Part shown: positions 43,449-52,562 of the stretch, in pieces | How positions within the stretch are numbered: the stretch's first letter is position 1 | How the letters are laid out: every line of letters starts with the position of its first letter | Assembly: GCA_963843835.1 (NCBI GenBank) | Contig: CAWJMD010000001.1 | Coordinates: 434,001 to 498,000 of the forward strand | Reading direction: 5' to 3' | Origin: CAWJMD01 sp963843835 | GTDB taxonomy: Bacteria > Actinomycetota > Actinomycetes > Actinomycetales > CAWJMD01 | DNA: 64,000 nucleotides | Position numbers and translations under genes: made by a program | Notes under the pieces: model-generated | Database searches by the model: none | What the model was told of the DNA's origin: nothing | Seen by the model: only the letters and a program-made list of their open reading frames with translations

Positions 43449-43612
43449 CGCGACGAGCAGGCCGGGCCCGGCGCCGTGACGAGATCGTGACCGGGCAACG
43501 GCTGATCTCGGGATGACGATGTCGGTCCGACGTTGTTCACTTCGGGGATGCGGGCGGTCTCGCCCGCCGGACACGCGCGGCTCGACGCCGCGGGACACAG
43601 AAGGCGGTGGCC

Positions 43613-44596
43613 ATGATGCGCCCCCTGAACACGACCCGTTCCCTCCTTCGCCGGGCGATGCTCCCGGCCCTGCTGGTGCCGGTGATCGCCCTGTCCGCCT
43701 GCGGCGGCAGCGGCGACGCCTTCCAGGAGGAGACCAACACCGACTCGGCCCCGGCCGGCTCGGCGGGTGACCTCGTCGTCGGGGGGGCGCAGTTCACCGA
43801 GATGGCGATCATGCAGGAGATGTACAAGCTGCTCCTCGAGGACGCCGGCTACTCCGTCGAGGTCAAGACGGCCGGTCAGCGCGAGATCTACATCAAGTCG
43901 CTCGAGAGCGGCGAGATCGACGTGGTGCCGGAGTACGCGGCGACGACGGCCGAGTACCTCAACCGCGAGGCGAACGGCCCGGACGCGCCGCCGATCGCGA
44001 CCAGCGACGCGACCGAGACCGTCGACGCCATGCGTCCGCTCGCCGAGGCGAAGGGGCTGACCGTCCTGGAGCCTTCGGAAGCGCTGGACGCCAACGGTTT
44101 CTACGTCACCAAGGAGTTCGCCGACCAGAACTCGCTGAAGACGCTCTCGGACCTCGCCGCGCTGGCGCAGCCACTGACCCTCGCCGCCGGGGACGAGTGC
44201 CTCGAGCGCCCGTTCTGCGCCCTGGGGCTGGAGGACACCTACGGCCTGGACATCGCCGGCGTGACCGGTGACGAGTTCGGCAGCGCCACCGGCAAGCAGA
44301 AGGTGGTCGACGGCGACGCCCAGCTCGGGCTGACGGGTACCACCGACGGCACCCTGGAGGGGCTGGGGCTGGTCGTGCTCGAGGACGACAAGAAGCTGCA
44401 GGCGGCGGACAACCTGGTGCCGATCGTCAACTCCGAGGACGCCTCGGACGAGAAGATCGCCCAGACGCTCAACCAGCTCGCGCCCGTGCTGACGACCCAG
44501 GACCTCACCGAGCTCAACGCCAAGGTCGACGGCGAGCGCCAGAAGCCGGCCGACGTGGCGAAGGAGTACCTGCAGTCCAAGGACCTGATCGGCTGA
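43613..44596 (+). CDS. Osmoprotectant ABC transporter substrate-binding lipoprotein (OpuCC/ProX-like)
   Basis: A 327-residue exported binding protein. It has a signal peptide with lipobox LSAC (Cys about 27). The mature region has VVGGAQFTEMAIMQEMYKLL, the subfamily hallmark SLESGEIDVVPEYAATTAEYL (a 21-residue run given here by its ends: SLESGEIDV to TTAEYL), and a C-terminal LNQLAPVLTTQDLTELN. It should capture glycine betaine, choline or a similar quaternary amine. ATG 43613 follows AGAAGGCGG; GTG 43607 is possible. A strong bidirectional terminator follows. Confidence 0.92.
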   Translation: MMRPLNTTRSLLRRAMLPALLVPVIALSACGGSGDAFQEETNTDSAPAGSAGDLVVGGAQFTEMAIMQEMYKLLLEDAGYSVEVKTAGQREIYIKSLESGEIDVVPEYAATTAEYLNREANGPDAPPIATSDATETVDAMRPLAEAKGLTVLEPSEALDANGFYVTKEFADQNSLKTLSDLAALAQPLTLAAGDECLERPFCALGLEDTYGLDIAGVTGDEFGSATGKQKVVDGDAQLGLTGTTDGTLEGLGLVVLEDDKKLQAADNLVPIVNSEDASDEKIAQTLNQLAPVLTTQDLTELNAKVDGERQKPADVAKEYLQSKDLIG

Positions 44597-44618
44597 CGAC
44601 CCAGAGGTTCCGGCCCTC

Positions 44619-44663
44619 GCAGCACCGCCCTCCCGCGCTCCCTCGGCCGGAGGGCGGTGCTGC
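44619..44663. terminator. Bidirectional terminator between opuCC-like and DUF1684 genes
   Basis: A perfect 15-bp stem (GCAGCACCGCCCTCC at 44619-44633 with its complement at 44649-44663) around a 15-nt loop lies between two convergent genes, 22 bases after one stop and 4 bases from the other. Confidence 0.8.
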
Positions 44664-44667
44664 GTCC

Positions 44668-45327
44668 TCAGTGCGCCCAGGGACCCTCGTACAGCTCACC
44701 GACCGGCACGTCGGCCTCGAGCCGGTTGCCGGGGGGCGCCAGGGGGCAGGCCCAGGCGGGGTCGTAGGCGCAGGACGGGTGGTAGGCGAAGTTGAGGTCG
44801 ACGACGAGGCGGGCGCCCCCGACCGCGTCCGTGGCCGGGTCCCGTTCGGGACCGAGGTCGGCGCCCTTGGTCGTGTCGAGCACGTAGCGGCCACCGCCGT
44901 AGCCGGAGCGACCGCTGGTCCCGTCCCGCAGGGGCACGAACAGCCCACCGCCGTAGCCTCCGTGCCACCACACGTCCAGGTGGCCCAGGCCCGCCAGGTC
45001 GACCCGGCCGACCCGGTCGAAGGGCACGGTGCCGTCGGTGCCGGTGGCGACCTCGATGTGCTCGCCCGCCGCGGGGAGCACCTCGACCTCGAACCTGAAG
45101 GTGGGGTCGTAGCCGGCCACCGGGACCCGCGCCGCAGGGCTGCGGTGCCCGGGTGGGACCGGCGACGCGGGGTGGGTGGCCAGCAGCCGCTCGCGCTCGC
45201 GGACCCACAGCGCGTGGCCCACCGCAGGGTCGGGCTCGCCGCGCACCGCCCGGTAGGTCCGCGCCACCCGGCGCCGGAAGTCCAGGACCTGCAGGACGGA
45301 GGTCAGCGAGCGTTCGTCCTCGGGCAC
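44668..45327 (-). CDS. DUF1684 family protein
   Basis: A 219-residue soluble protein. Landmarks of the family are ERERLLATHPASPV near the start, the GGGLFVPLRDGTSG and YGGGRYVLDTTKG strands, and a C-terminal DLNFAYHPSCAYDPAWACPL with NRL following. DUF1684 proteins are widespread and of unknown function; the conserved HPSC/Y and Cys residues could bind a metal or ligand. GTG 45327 has CAGTCT exactly 6 bases upstream, giving a leaderless start. Confidence 0.88.
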   Translation of the reverse strand: MPEDERSLTSVLQVLDFRRRVARTYRAVRGEPDPAVGHALWVRERERLLATHPASPVPPGHRSPAARVPVAGYDPTFRFEVEVLPAAGEHIEVATGTDGTVPFDRVGRVDLAGLGHLDVWWHGGYGGGLFVPLRDGTSGRSGYGGGRYVLDTTKGADLGPERDPATDAVGGARLVVDLNFAYHPSCAYDPAWACPLAPPGNRLEADVPVGELYEGPWAH

Positions 45328-45410
45328 CCGCCCAGACTGGCACGGGCCAACATCGACACCCCCGGTGAGTCCTCCACGGAATCGGGGGCGCGCGGCCGTA
45401 CCCTCGCGAG

Positions 45411-46232
45411 GTGAGCTCGACTTCCCCCCTCGCGGCCCATCGCTCGTCCCCGACGACGCGACGCGGATCCTCGCGTCCGTCAACCCTCCTCGTCTGCGCC
45501 CCGCTGGCTGCCGCCGGCATGGGCATCGCGTCGGCCGGCGTCTGGTTCGACCAGACCCTGCTCGGTCTCGCAGGCGCCACCGTGGCGGCGATGCCGTCGC
45601 TCTGGCTGGCGCTGCGCCCGGGCCGGTCCGGCGCGCGCACGGACTTCCCCTCGACCATCGAGTGGCTCGACGAGAAGCCCCTCGCCGACGTCCCGGCTCC
45701 TGCGGACGCCCCGGTCGCGGAGGCGGTGCCCTCCCCCGAGGTGACCCCTGCGGACGCGGCCCCCCAGAGTGCGGCGACGGCCGCGTGGACCATGGAGACC
45801 GCGCCCTACCAGCCGGCGATCCTGCCTGCACCCGTGCGCGCGGCGCTGACCGCCGCTGCGACGCCGGCGGACGCGGACGCCACCCCCTCCGACGAGGACG
45901 TCGTCGCCGACCCGCGTCGTTTCACGGTCGCACACGGCGGCACCGGGGCGGCCACGTCGACCCCCACCCCGCCGGCACCGGGTGCGGCTCCGTCCGCCGT
46001 CCCGTCGCCGCAGCCTGCGGCCGCCGCCGTGGCGACGGCGCCGATCGACCTGCGGGACCCCCGCGTCGACACCGCCGAGCTGCAGCGCATCTGGGACCTC
46101 GGCGAGGCACCCAGCGCCGGTCCCGTCCCGGCCCGCCGCGGCCGCCACGCCGCCCCCGCCCCCGTCGACGCGAAGCCGGTGCGCGCCCCGCGCGCCGACA
46201 GCCCGCGTCGCCGGGCCCGTCACCGCGCCTGA
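45411..46232 (+). CDS. Membrane-anchored Ala/Pro-rich protein of unknown function (273 aa)
   Basis: Two adjacent hydrophobic helices (about residues 25-68, with a WFDQT turn between) are followed by a 200-residue Ala/Pro/Thr-rich stretch that should be disordered. A short conserved-looking element DTAELQRIWDLGEAPSAG at about 222-239 and a basic Arg-rich end close the protein. TACCCT ends 6 bases before GTG 45411, a leaderless promoter that supports the gene. No family recognised. It is convergent with nuoD. Confidence 0.6.
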   Translation: MSSTSPLAAHRSSPTTRRGSSRPSTLLVCAPLAAAGMGIASAGVWFDQTLLGLAGATVAAMPSLWLALRPGRSGARTDFPSTIEWLDEKPLADVPAPADAPVAEAVPSPEVTPADAAPQSAATAAWTMETAPYQPAILPAPVRAALTAAATPADADATPSDEDVVADPRRFTVAHGGTGAATSTPTPPAPGAAPSAVPSPQPAAAAVATAPIDLRDPRVDTAELQRIWDLGEAPSAGPVPARRGRHAAPAPVDAKPVRAPRADSPRRRARHRA

Positions 46233-46275
46233 CCGCGGGCGTCGCCCTCGGGGGAGGACGCACGGCTGAGGTGCC

Positions 46276-47490
46276 CTACTTGTCGATGTCACCCACGACG
46301 AAGAACGTCGAGCCCAGGATCGCGACCATGTCGGCGATCAGGGTTCCGGGCAGCAGCTCGCTGAGCACCTGCACGTTGTTGAACGACGCCGACCGCAGCT
46401 TGAGACGCCAGGGCGTCTTGTCGCCGCGGGAGACCAGGTAGTACCCGTTGAGCCCCAACGGGTTCTCCGTCCACGTGTAGCGGTGGCCCTCGGGAACCCT
46501 GAGCACCTTCGGCAGGCGGACGTTCACCGGGCCACGGGCCAACGACCTCATCCGGTCGAGGCACGCGTCGGCCAGGTCGAGGCTCACGTGCACCTGCTCG
46601 AGGAGGCACTCCAGCCGGGCGAGGCAGTCGCCGGCGGTGCGGGTGACGACGCGTCCCGGGCCGCCCGGGCCGAACAGCTCGCCGTAGGCCAGGTAGGGGT
46701 CGTCGCGTCGCAGGTCCAGATCCACGCCGCTCGCACGGGCGACCGGACCGCTCACCCCGTACGCGTGGACGCGCTCGGGCGAGAGCACCCCGACCCCGCG
46801 CGTACGGCCCTCGACGATGGGGTTGCCCACCAGGAGGCCCTCGATGCGGCCCATCCCCTTGCGGACGGCCCCGACCGCCTCGGTGACCCTGTCGGTCCAG
46901 CCGGCCGGCATGTCCTCCTTGAGGCCGCCGACCCGGTTGAACATGTAGTGCATGCGGCCGCCCGAGATCTCCTCCATCACGGCCTGCAGCTGCTCGCGCT
47001 CGGTGAAGGCGTAGAACACCGGCGTGATGGCACCCAGCTCCAACGGGTACGAGCCGAGGAACATGAGGTGGCTGAGCACGCGGTTGAGCTCTGCCAGAAG
47101 GGTTCTCGCCCACACGGCGCGTTCCGGCACCTCCATGCCGAGCATGTGCTCGACGCCGAGGACGACCCCCAGCTCGTTCGAGAACGCCGACAGCCAGTCG
47201 TGCCGGTTGGCCAGCACGATGATCTGGCGGTAGTCCCTCGCCTCGAACAGCTTCTCGGCTCCGCGGTGCATGTAGCCCACGATCGGCTCCGCGCGGACGA
47301 TGCGTTCGCCGTCCAGGGTCAGCCGCAGTCGCAGCACCCCGTGCGTCGCCGGGTGCTGCGGACCGATGTTCAGCACCATTTCGGACGTGGGGAGGTCGCG
47401 CTCCGCGGGCACCCCGGCGGCGCCGACACCGATGCCCGTGATCACCTCTCGCCGGTCCGACACGGCGTGCCCGGGTTCGCTGGTGACCAC
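46276..47490 (-). CDS. nuoD: NADH-quinone oxidoreductase subunit D, unlinked copy
   Basis: A 404-residue 49-kDa-type complex I subunit. Key regions: LNIGPQHPATHGVLR (quinone-site His), EPIVGYMHRGAEKL, ANRHDWLSAFSNE, LSHLMFLGSYPLELGAITP and a C-terminal ILGSTFFVVGDIDK. Normally it sits in a nuo operon with subunit C; here no other nuo gene is near. GTG 47490 has CAGACT exactly 6 bases upstream, confirming the start. Some actinobacteria carry a second nuoD outside the operon; whether this one replaces the operon copy or acts in another complex cannot be told. Confidence 0.9.
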   Translation of the reverse strand: MVTSEPGHAVSDRREVITGIGVGAAGVPAERDLPTSEMVLNIGPQHPATHGVLRLRLTLDGERIVRAEPIVGYMHRGAEKLFEARDYRQIIVLANRHDWLSAFSNELGVVLGVEHMLGMEVPERAVWARTLLAELNRVLSHLMFLGSYPLELGAITPVFYAFTEREQLQAVMEEISGGRMHYMFNRVGGLKEDMPAGWTDRVTEAVGAVRKGMGRIEGLLVGNPIVEGRTRGVGVLSPERVHAYGVSGPVARASGVDLDLRRDDPYLAYGELFGPGGPGRVVTRTAGDCLARLECLLEQVHVSLDLADACLDRMRSLARGPVNVRLPKVLRVPEGHRYTWTENPLGLNGYYLVSRGDKTPWRLKLRSASFNNVQVLSELLPGTLIADMVAILGSTFFVVGDIDK

Positions 47491-47562
47491 GGTCGCAGTC
47501 TGCCACGGCCTGCTCGGCCGACCACCGGTCGAAGGCTGCGGCGTGCGTGACAAGATCGACGT

Positions 47563-48060
47563 GTGGACGCCGACGCAGGAACCCCCTTCGACCCAGCCGG
47601 GCTGGCCTGGACGCGCGTCAGCAACCGGCTCATCACGGTCCGCCTGATCGGTCTGGGCATCACCGTGCTGGTGGTCGCTGTAGTCCTGCTCGTGCTCTCC
47701 CTGGTCGTGGCGACCTGGTGGATGTGGGCGGCGCTCCTCGGGTGGCTCGCGCTCGCTGCGGCCCTCGCGACGATCGTGCCTCGCCAGGTGAGGGCGTGGG
47801 GATACGCCGAGCGTGAGGACGACCTGCTGATCAGGCACGGCGTGCTCGTGAGGTCGCTGGTCGTGGTCCCCTACGGCCGGATGCAGTACGTCGACGTGCA
47901 GGCGGGCCCCGTCGACCGCATGTTCGGCCTGGCGAAGGTGCAGCTGCACACCGCCTCGGCCAGTACCGATGCCTCGATCCCCGGCCTGCCCCCCGAGGAG
48001 GCCAGTCGCCTGCGTGACCGGCTGGCGTCGCGCGGGGAGTCGCGGCTGGCGGGTCTGTGA
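47563..48060 (+). CDS. PH-domain membrane protein (YdbS-like)
   Basis: A 165-residue protein with two close helices (about 24-68) and a bacterial PH domain after them. The PH region carries the family wording DLLIRHGVLVRSLVVVPYGRMQ (as parts: DLLIRHGVLVRS and VVPYGRMQYVDV) and VQLHTASAST. GTG 47563 has CAAGAT 6 bases upstream. It overlaps the YdbT-like gene by 4 bases; such pairs are co-inherited in many bacteria. Role unknown; in Bacillus, as I recall, related proteins confer resistance to a membrane-acting bacteriocin. Confidence 0.85.
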   Translation: MDADAGTPFDPAGLAWTRVSNRLITVRLIGLGITVLVVAVVLLVLSLVVATWWMWAALLGWLALAAALATIVPRQVRAWGYAEREDDLLIRHGVLVRSLVVVPYGRMQYVDVQAGPVDRMFGLAKVQLHTASASTDASIPGLPPEEASRLRDRLASRGESRLAGL

Positions 48061-49601
48061 GCCAGCCGGCACCTCCGACCGGCCCGACGCCGGAGCGTCC
48101 TGTCGACCTCAGCAAGCTCCCTGCCCCGCAACCGGGCGCGAAGCTGCCTCCGCAGCCCCAGCAGGCGTACCACCCGCTGCCGGCCGCCATCGGCCCCGCC
48201 CGCCTCCCGGGTACGCCGGACGACGAGGGCTGGCACCGGCTGCACCGCGTCACCCCCTTGCTCAAGGGGTGGAAGGCGTTGGCCGTGGGGCTCGCGCTCC
48301 TCGCGCAGCAGCGCGGCGACGACCTGATCTCTGGCGGGTCCCGTCCCGGCGGCGTCGAGGTCCTCGTCAGCCTGGGGCTGCTCGGCCTGCTGGCCGTCGG
48401 TGCGGCCATCTGGGCCGCCCTGAGCTGGCGGATGACCCGCTACCGGGTGGACGGGGACGTCCTGCAGCTGCACTCGGGCGTGCTCTTCCGCCAACAGCGC
48501 CAGGCCCGCCTGGACCGGCTCCAGGCCGTCGACGTCGTCCAGCCGCTGCTGGGGCGCATGCTCGGCCTCAGCGAGCTGAAGCTGGAGGTCGCCGGCGGGG
48601 CCGGGTCGGACGTGAAGCTCTCCTACCTGAAGGACGACGACGCCGAGGAGCTCCGCAACGAGCTGCTCGCCCGTTCGGCCGGTGTGGCCTACGAGGGCCA
48701 CCAGGCACCGCAGGCCCCCGAGGCCGAGCTGGTGGCTGTGCCCGTCGACCGCCTCGTCTGGTCGATGGTGCGCTCGGCGGGGACGGTCGCAGCCGTCCTC
48801 GGCGTGATCGGGCTCGCAGTGGCGACCGTCTACCAACCGGGGGCCGTGGTCGGCCTCGTGCCGATGGCGATCGGGTTCGTGTCCGGCTACTGGGGACGGT
48901 TCAGCCGCGGGTTCGGCTTCCGTGTCGCGGCGTCGCCGGACGGACTCAGGTTGCGCCACGGCCTGCTGGAGTCCCGCGCCCAGACGGTCCCTCCCGGACG
49001 GGTCCAGGCCGTCCAGATGACGCAGACGCTGCTGTGGCGCGGCAAGGGCTGGTGGCGGCTGCAGGTCAACGTCGCCGGCTACGGCGGCGGGTCGGACGGG
49101 GAGGAGTCGGCCGAGACCGTGCTGCTGCCGGTCGCCACGGTGGACGAGTCGTTCGCGGTGCTGGCCCGCATCCTCCCCGACCTCGGCACCGACGACCCGG
49201 TGGGCCTGCTCCACGCCGGGATGAGCGGCCAGGCGGACGGCGAGGGGTTCACCGTGGCACCGCGGCGCTCGCGCTGGCTCGACCCCATCTCGTGGCGCCG
49301 GCACGGCGTGGCCGTCACCCCGCGGGCGCTGCTGATGCGGTCGGGTCGCTGGACGCGGCAGCTGGCGATCGTCCCGACCGAGCGGACCCAGAGCCTGGGG
49401 CTGCTGCAGGGCCCCATGCAGCGGCGTCTGGCGCTGGCCACGCTCTCGGCCCACAGCACACCGGGACCGGTCCGCCCGACCGTGCAGCACCTCGACGAGA
49501 TGGTCGCCGCGTCCCTGCTGCACGAGCAGGCGGAGCGAGCGGCGCAGGCCAGGGCCGCCAGCGGTCCGGAGCGCTGGATGGAGAAGCCACCCGGGTCCTG
49601 A
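48057..49601 (+). CDS. Large PH-domain membrane protein (YdbT-like)
   Basis: A 514-residue partner of the preceding YdbS-like protein. After a Pro-rich N-terminus it has repeated units of two hydrophobic helices plus a PH domain. The first has MTRYRVDGDVLQLHSGVLFR and RLQAVDVVQPLLGRMLGLSEL; the second has SPDGLRLRHGLLESRAQTVPPGRV; a third partial unit has VAVTPRALLMRSGRWTRQLA. GTG 48057 overlaps the upstream stop. Function unknown; probably an envelope complex with the YdbS-like protein. Confidence 0.86.
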   Translation: MSQPAPPTGPTPERPVDLSKLPAPQPGAKLPPQPQQAYHPLPAAIGPARLPGTPDDEGWHRLHRVTPLLKGWKALAVGLALLAQQRGDDLISGGSRPGGVEVLVSLGLLGLLAVGAAIWAALSWRMTRYRVDGDVLQLHSGVLFRQQRQARLDRLQAVDVVQPLLGRMLGLSELKLEVAGGAGSDVKLSYLKDDDAEELRNELLARSAGVAYEGHQAPQAPEAELVAVPVDRLVWSMVRSAGTVAAVLGVIGLAVATVYQPGAVVGLVPMAIGFVSGYWGRFSRGFGFRVAASPDGLRLRHGLLESRAQTVPPGRVQAVQMTQTLLWRGKGWWRLQVNVAGYGGGSDGEESAETVLLPVATVDESFAVLARILPDLGTDDPVGLLHAGMSGQADGEGFTVAPRRSRWLDPISWRRHGVAVTPRALLMRSGRWTRQLAIVPTERTQSLGLLQGPMQRRLALATLSAHSTPGPVRPTVQHLDEMVAASLLHEQAERAAQARAASGPERWMEKPPGS

Positions 49602-49607
49602 GGGGAC

Positions 49608-50033
49608 CTACAGGCGCGAGAGCACCACGGTCGACCGCGTCTGGCTGATGCCGTCGTGGTCGCGCACGGTCTCCAGCACGCGCTCGAAGTGCGTCATGTC
49701 GGACGCCCTCAGCCGCAGCAGCGCGTCGGCGTTGCCGGTCACGGTGAACGCCTCCTCGACCTCGGGGATGTCGGCGACCATCGCCCGGAGCCGGGCCGGC
49801 GAGACCCGTCCCTCGCAGAAGACCTCGACGAACCCCTCGATCGCCCAGCCGAGCGCGGCGGGGTCGACGACGGCGGTGAAGGCGGTGAGCACCCCGTCGG
49901 CGCGCATCCTGTCCACGCGCCGCTTGACCGCCGGGGCGCTCAGCCCGACCGCCGAGCCCACCTGGGCGAAGCTGCGTCGAGAGTCCTCCATCAGTTCCGC
50001 AACGATTCCTCGGTCTATGGCGTCAAGACGCAA
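49608..50033 (-). CDS. Lrp/AsnC-family transcriptional regulator
   Basis: A 141-residue regulator. The N-terminal helix-turn-helix (RSFAQVGSAVGLSAPAVKRRVDRM, in two parts) is followed by a RAM ligand domain (GFVEVFCEGR, VEEAFTVTGNADALLRLRA). Typically it responds to an amino acid. The start is TTG 50033, with a GAGGAG site 7 bases upstream. It is divergent from the DDAH-like gene over a 67-bp region, so it probably controls that gene and may sense an arginine- or ornithine-related compound. Confidence 0.92.
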   Translation of the reverse strand: MRLDAIDRGIVAELMEDSRRSFAQVGSAVGLSAPAVKRRVDRMRADGVLTAFTAVVDPAALGWAIEGFVEVFCEGRVSPARLRAMVADIPEVEEAFTVTGNADALLRLRASDMTHFERVLETVRDHDGISQTRSTVVLSRL

Positions 50034-50100
50034 GATTCCGCTCCTCAGGACGTCGATTTCGGCTTTGGTAGCGCATTGGGAGCGACCTTACCCTCGAAAC

Positions 50101-50934
50101 ATGACGATGCCTTCCCCGCGCCACTACCTCATGTGCGCTCCCGAGCACTTCGAGGTCGTCTACGAGATCAACCCCTGGATGGACGCCAGCACGCCGGTCG
50201 ACCGCGACCGGGCGCTCGCCCAGTGGCAGGGTCTGGTCGACACGTACCGCTCGCTCGGTCACCGCGTCGACCTGCTGACGCCCCGGGCCGGCCTGCCCGA
50301 CATGGTGTTCGCGGCCAACGGCGCGACGGTCGTCGGCGGCCGGGTGCTCGGTGCGTCGTTCGCGACGGCGCAGCGCGAGGCCGAGGCGGCGCACCACCTG
50401 GCCTGGCACACCCAGCACGCCGCGGAGCTGGGATGGGAGAGCGTCGCCGCACCGGTGCACGTCAACGAGGCCGAGGGCGACTTCGCCGTCACGGGCGACG
50501 TCGTGCTGGCCGGCTACGGCTTCCGCACCGACCCCCGTGCCCACGCCGAGCTGGCCGACGCGATCGGCCGTCCGGTGGTCGGCCTGCGTCTCGTCGACCC
50601 GCGCTACTACCACCTCGACGTCGCGCTGACCGTGCTCGAGGACGCGCCCGGGTCCTCCCAGATCGCCTGGTACCCGGGGGCTTTCAGCGCCGGAAGCCAG
50701 GAGATCGTGCGCCGCCTCTTCCCCGAGGCCATCGAGGTCCACGAGATCGACGCCACGGTGCTCGGTCTGAACGCGGTGAGCGACGGGCGCAACGTCGTGG
50801 TGCCCGAGCAGGCCGAGAAGTTCATCGCCCAGCTCGGCGAGCACGGCTACACGCCGGTGCCGCTCGACCTGTCCGAGCTGCTCAAGGGCGGCGGCAGCAT
50901 CAAGTGCTGCACGCAGGAGCTGCGCCCCGCCTGA
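50101..50934 (+). CDS. ddaH: Dimethylarginine dimethylaminohydrolase / amidinotransferase-superfamily hydrolase
   Basis: A 277-residue guanidino-modifying enzyme. Active-site landmarks are the acidic/Asn region DMVFAANGATV (about 66-76), catalytic His in DPRYYHLDVAL and the nucleophilic Cys within GGGSIKCCTQEL (Cys269/270). The fold releases citrulline or a related product from an arginine derivative; dimethylarginine or arginine are the best guesses, and an ornithine-producing variant is possible. TACCCT ends 6 bases before ATG 50101, with TTGGTA 18 bp further up. Control by the divergent Lrp regulator is likely. Confidence 0.85.
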   Translation: MTMPSPRHYLMCAPEHFEVVYEINPWMDASTPVDRDRALAQWQGLVDTYRSLGHRVDLLTPRAGLPDMVFAANGATVVGGRVLGASFATAQREAEAAHHLAWHTQHAAELGWESVAAPVHVNEAEGDFAVTGDVVLAGYGFRTDPRAHAELADAIGRPVVGLRLVDPRYYHLDVALTVLEDAPGSSQIAWYPGAFSAGSQEIVRRLFPEAIEVHEIDATVLGLNAVSDGRNVVVPEQAEKFIAQLGEHGYTPVPLDLSELLKGGGSIKCCTQELRPA

Positions 50935-50944
50935 TCCGTCGCCG

Positions 50945-51496
50945 TCAGCAGGGGGCGACGGTGTCGGCGAGCGTCAGAGCCCCGTCCGTGTAGGTGAACA
51001 GCCACACGGTGTCGGACGGCGTGAGGTCGCCGATCGAGCCGGGCTGCGTGGCGATCTTGGGCTCCGGCACGCCCTCGGCCTGGCAGGTGTTGATGCCGAC
51101 GACGACGTCCGCCGAGACCGGCACCGTGTAGGTGCGCTCGGCGTTCTGGTTCGTGAACGGGTCATCGGTCAGGGGAGTGAGCGGCACGCCCTCCTTGGCG
51201 ACGCGCTCGTCGTCCCAGTCGGCGTAGGTGTAGCGGTCGAGCTCGACGAACACCGCACCGTCGACCTCGGTGACGTCCGTGATCGTGCCGACGTCGTGGG
51301 CGCGGCCGTCGACGTCCCCCACCGGCGCTGCGGGCGAACCGGTCCCGGTCCCACCCGGCGTACCGGAGTCCGGAGCGGTCACGGTCACCGTGGGCAGCCC
51401 GCCGGGCTCGGCGTCACCGCAGGCGGACAGCGTCACGGCCAGACCTGTCGCCAGGAGCAGGGCCGTTGCCGAGATGGCTCGGTGGCGCGTCGACAT
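50945..51496 (-). CDS. Lipoprotein of unknown function (183 aa)
   Basis: Signal peptide with lipobox LSAC (Cys about 25), a Thr/Gly/Pro linker, then an exported domain with a strand-rich pattern (VGTITDVTEVDGAVFVELDRY) and two cysteines (NTCQAEG and the last residue Cys). Its ATG overlaps the stop of the MidA-like gene by one base (TGATG), so translation is coupled and it is the last gene of the methyltransferase operon. It is convergent with the DDAH-like gene (10 bp between stops). No family recognised. Confidence 0.75.
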   Translation of the reverse strand: MSTRHRAISATALLLATGLAVTLSACGDAEPGGLPTVTVTAPDSGTPGGTGTGSPAAPVGDVDGRAHDVGTITDVTEVDGAVFVELDRYTYADWDDERVAKEGVPLTPLTDDPFTNQNAERTYTVPVSADVVVGINTCQAEGVPEPKIATQPGSIGDLTPSDTVWLFTYTDGALTLADTVAPC

Positions 51497-52559
51497 CAGC
51501 ACCCCGGCACAGTGCCCTGCAGGGGTCGTCGGTGTCCATTCCGGTCCACCGCCACGAGGGCGCCTGCAGCCCGTGGACCGCGGGGCACCACCAGCCACCC
51601 GAAGCCCCCCAGTGCCTCGGGGTCGAGCAGCTCGGCCGCCTCGGAGGCCGCGGCCAGGTCACCGAGATAGCCCACCGGGTCGCTACCGACGCGGGACGGG
51701 TCGGGGCGCCGACCGTGCACCCCCAGCCAGCGCAGGGCCTCGTGCTGGCGCACCAGCATCCCCGCCTCGGCGCCGGGCAGCGCGTCGAGCGCCACGTGGG
51801 TGGTCAGGTCACGGCTCCCGTCCGGCACCGGCGGCACCTGGCGCCCGCAGCGGTACCCCGTGAGCGTCCCGGCCACGGGGCGCGCGGCGCGGAGGTGGTC
51901 GTAGTCGACGGCGAGCACCACACCGTCCGTGACCGTCCCCAGCAGGTCGGAGAAGAGCGAGTCGCGCGCACGACCCACCTCGACGCGGGCCCCGGCGGGT
52001 AGGGCCCCGGCCACCACGTGCGGCACCAGTCGAGGTCCGCGGCGTCGGGGGCTGCCCCCCGGCGCTCCCCGCCGCCGCCGTCGACGTGCACCACGCGGAG
52101 CGCCCCGTCGCTGTCAGCCTCGAGCACCGGGCACGGGACGACGTCCAGCAGCTCCCAGGCGACGAGGAGCGTGGGCACGGTGGCGTCGCGGAGGCCCGTC
52201 ACCATCGTGCGGGTCCCGCCCGGCGCCTTCGTCCAGGCGGCCGCGTCGGGCAGGCCGGACGGTCGCGTGACCACGTCGACACCGTGCAGGGTCAGCGTCG
52301 GGTCGGCCACGTGCACGGCCGACAGCAGCTCCCCCCGTCCGGCGCCCACGTCGACGACCCGCGTGCAGCCGGTGCGGCGCGCCAGCTCGGCCATGGCCCG
52401 CCCCAGGCTGCCCCCCGACGACGACGCGTGCGCCGCCGTGCGGAAGTGGGCGCCCGGGCCCTCGGGGCTGCGGTAGAAGCCCCGGTCGCCGTAGAGAGCG
52501 TCGGCCCACGCCTCCTGCCACGGGCGCCACCCCGCGTCGTCGCCGTCCCGGTGGGCCAC
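51496..52559 (-). pseudogene. MidA/NDUFAF7-like SAM-dependent methyltransferase, frame broken
   Basis: The first frame from GTG 52559 encodes the front of a MidA-family enzyme: PWQEAWADALYGDRGFYRS, ALYGDRGFY-type start, and motif I VVDVGAGRGELLSAV, ending near CRTWWPGPYPPG. The remainder (ARVEVGRARDSLFSDLLG, GVVLAVDYDH, LTGYRCGRQVPPVPDGSRDL) lies in the next frame and runs to TGA 51496. One base is missing at about 51987-51994 in a GGG-CCCC run. Together they make a protein of normal length and order. The homopolymer context makes a sequencing error quite possible. It is linked to a methyltransferase upstream (4 bases) and a lipoprotein downstream. Confidence 0.8.
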
Positions 52560-52562
52560 GGG

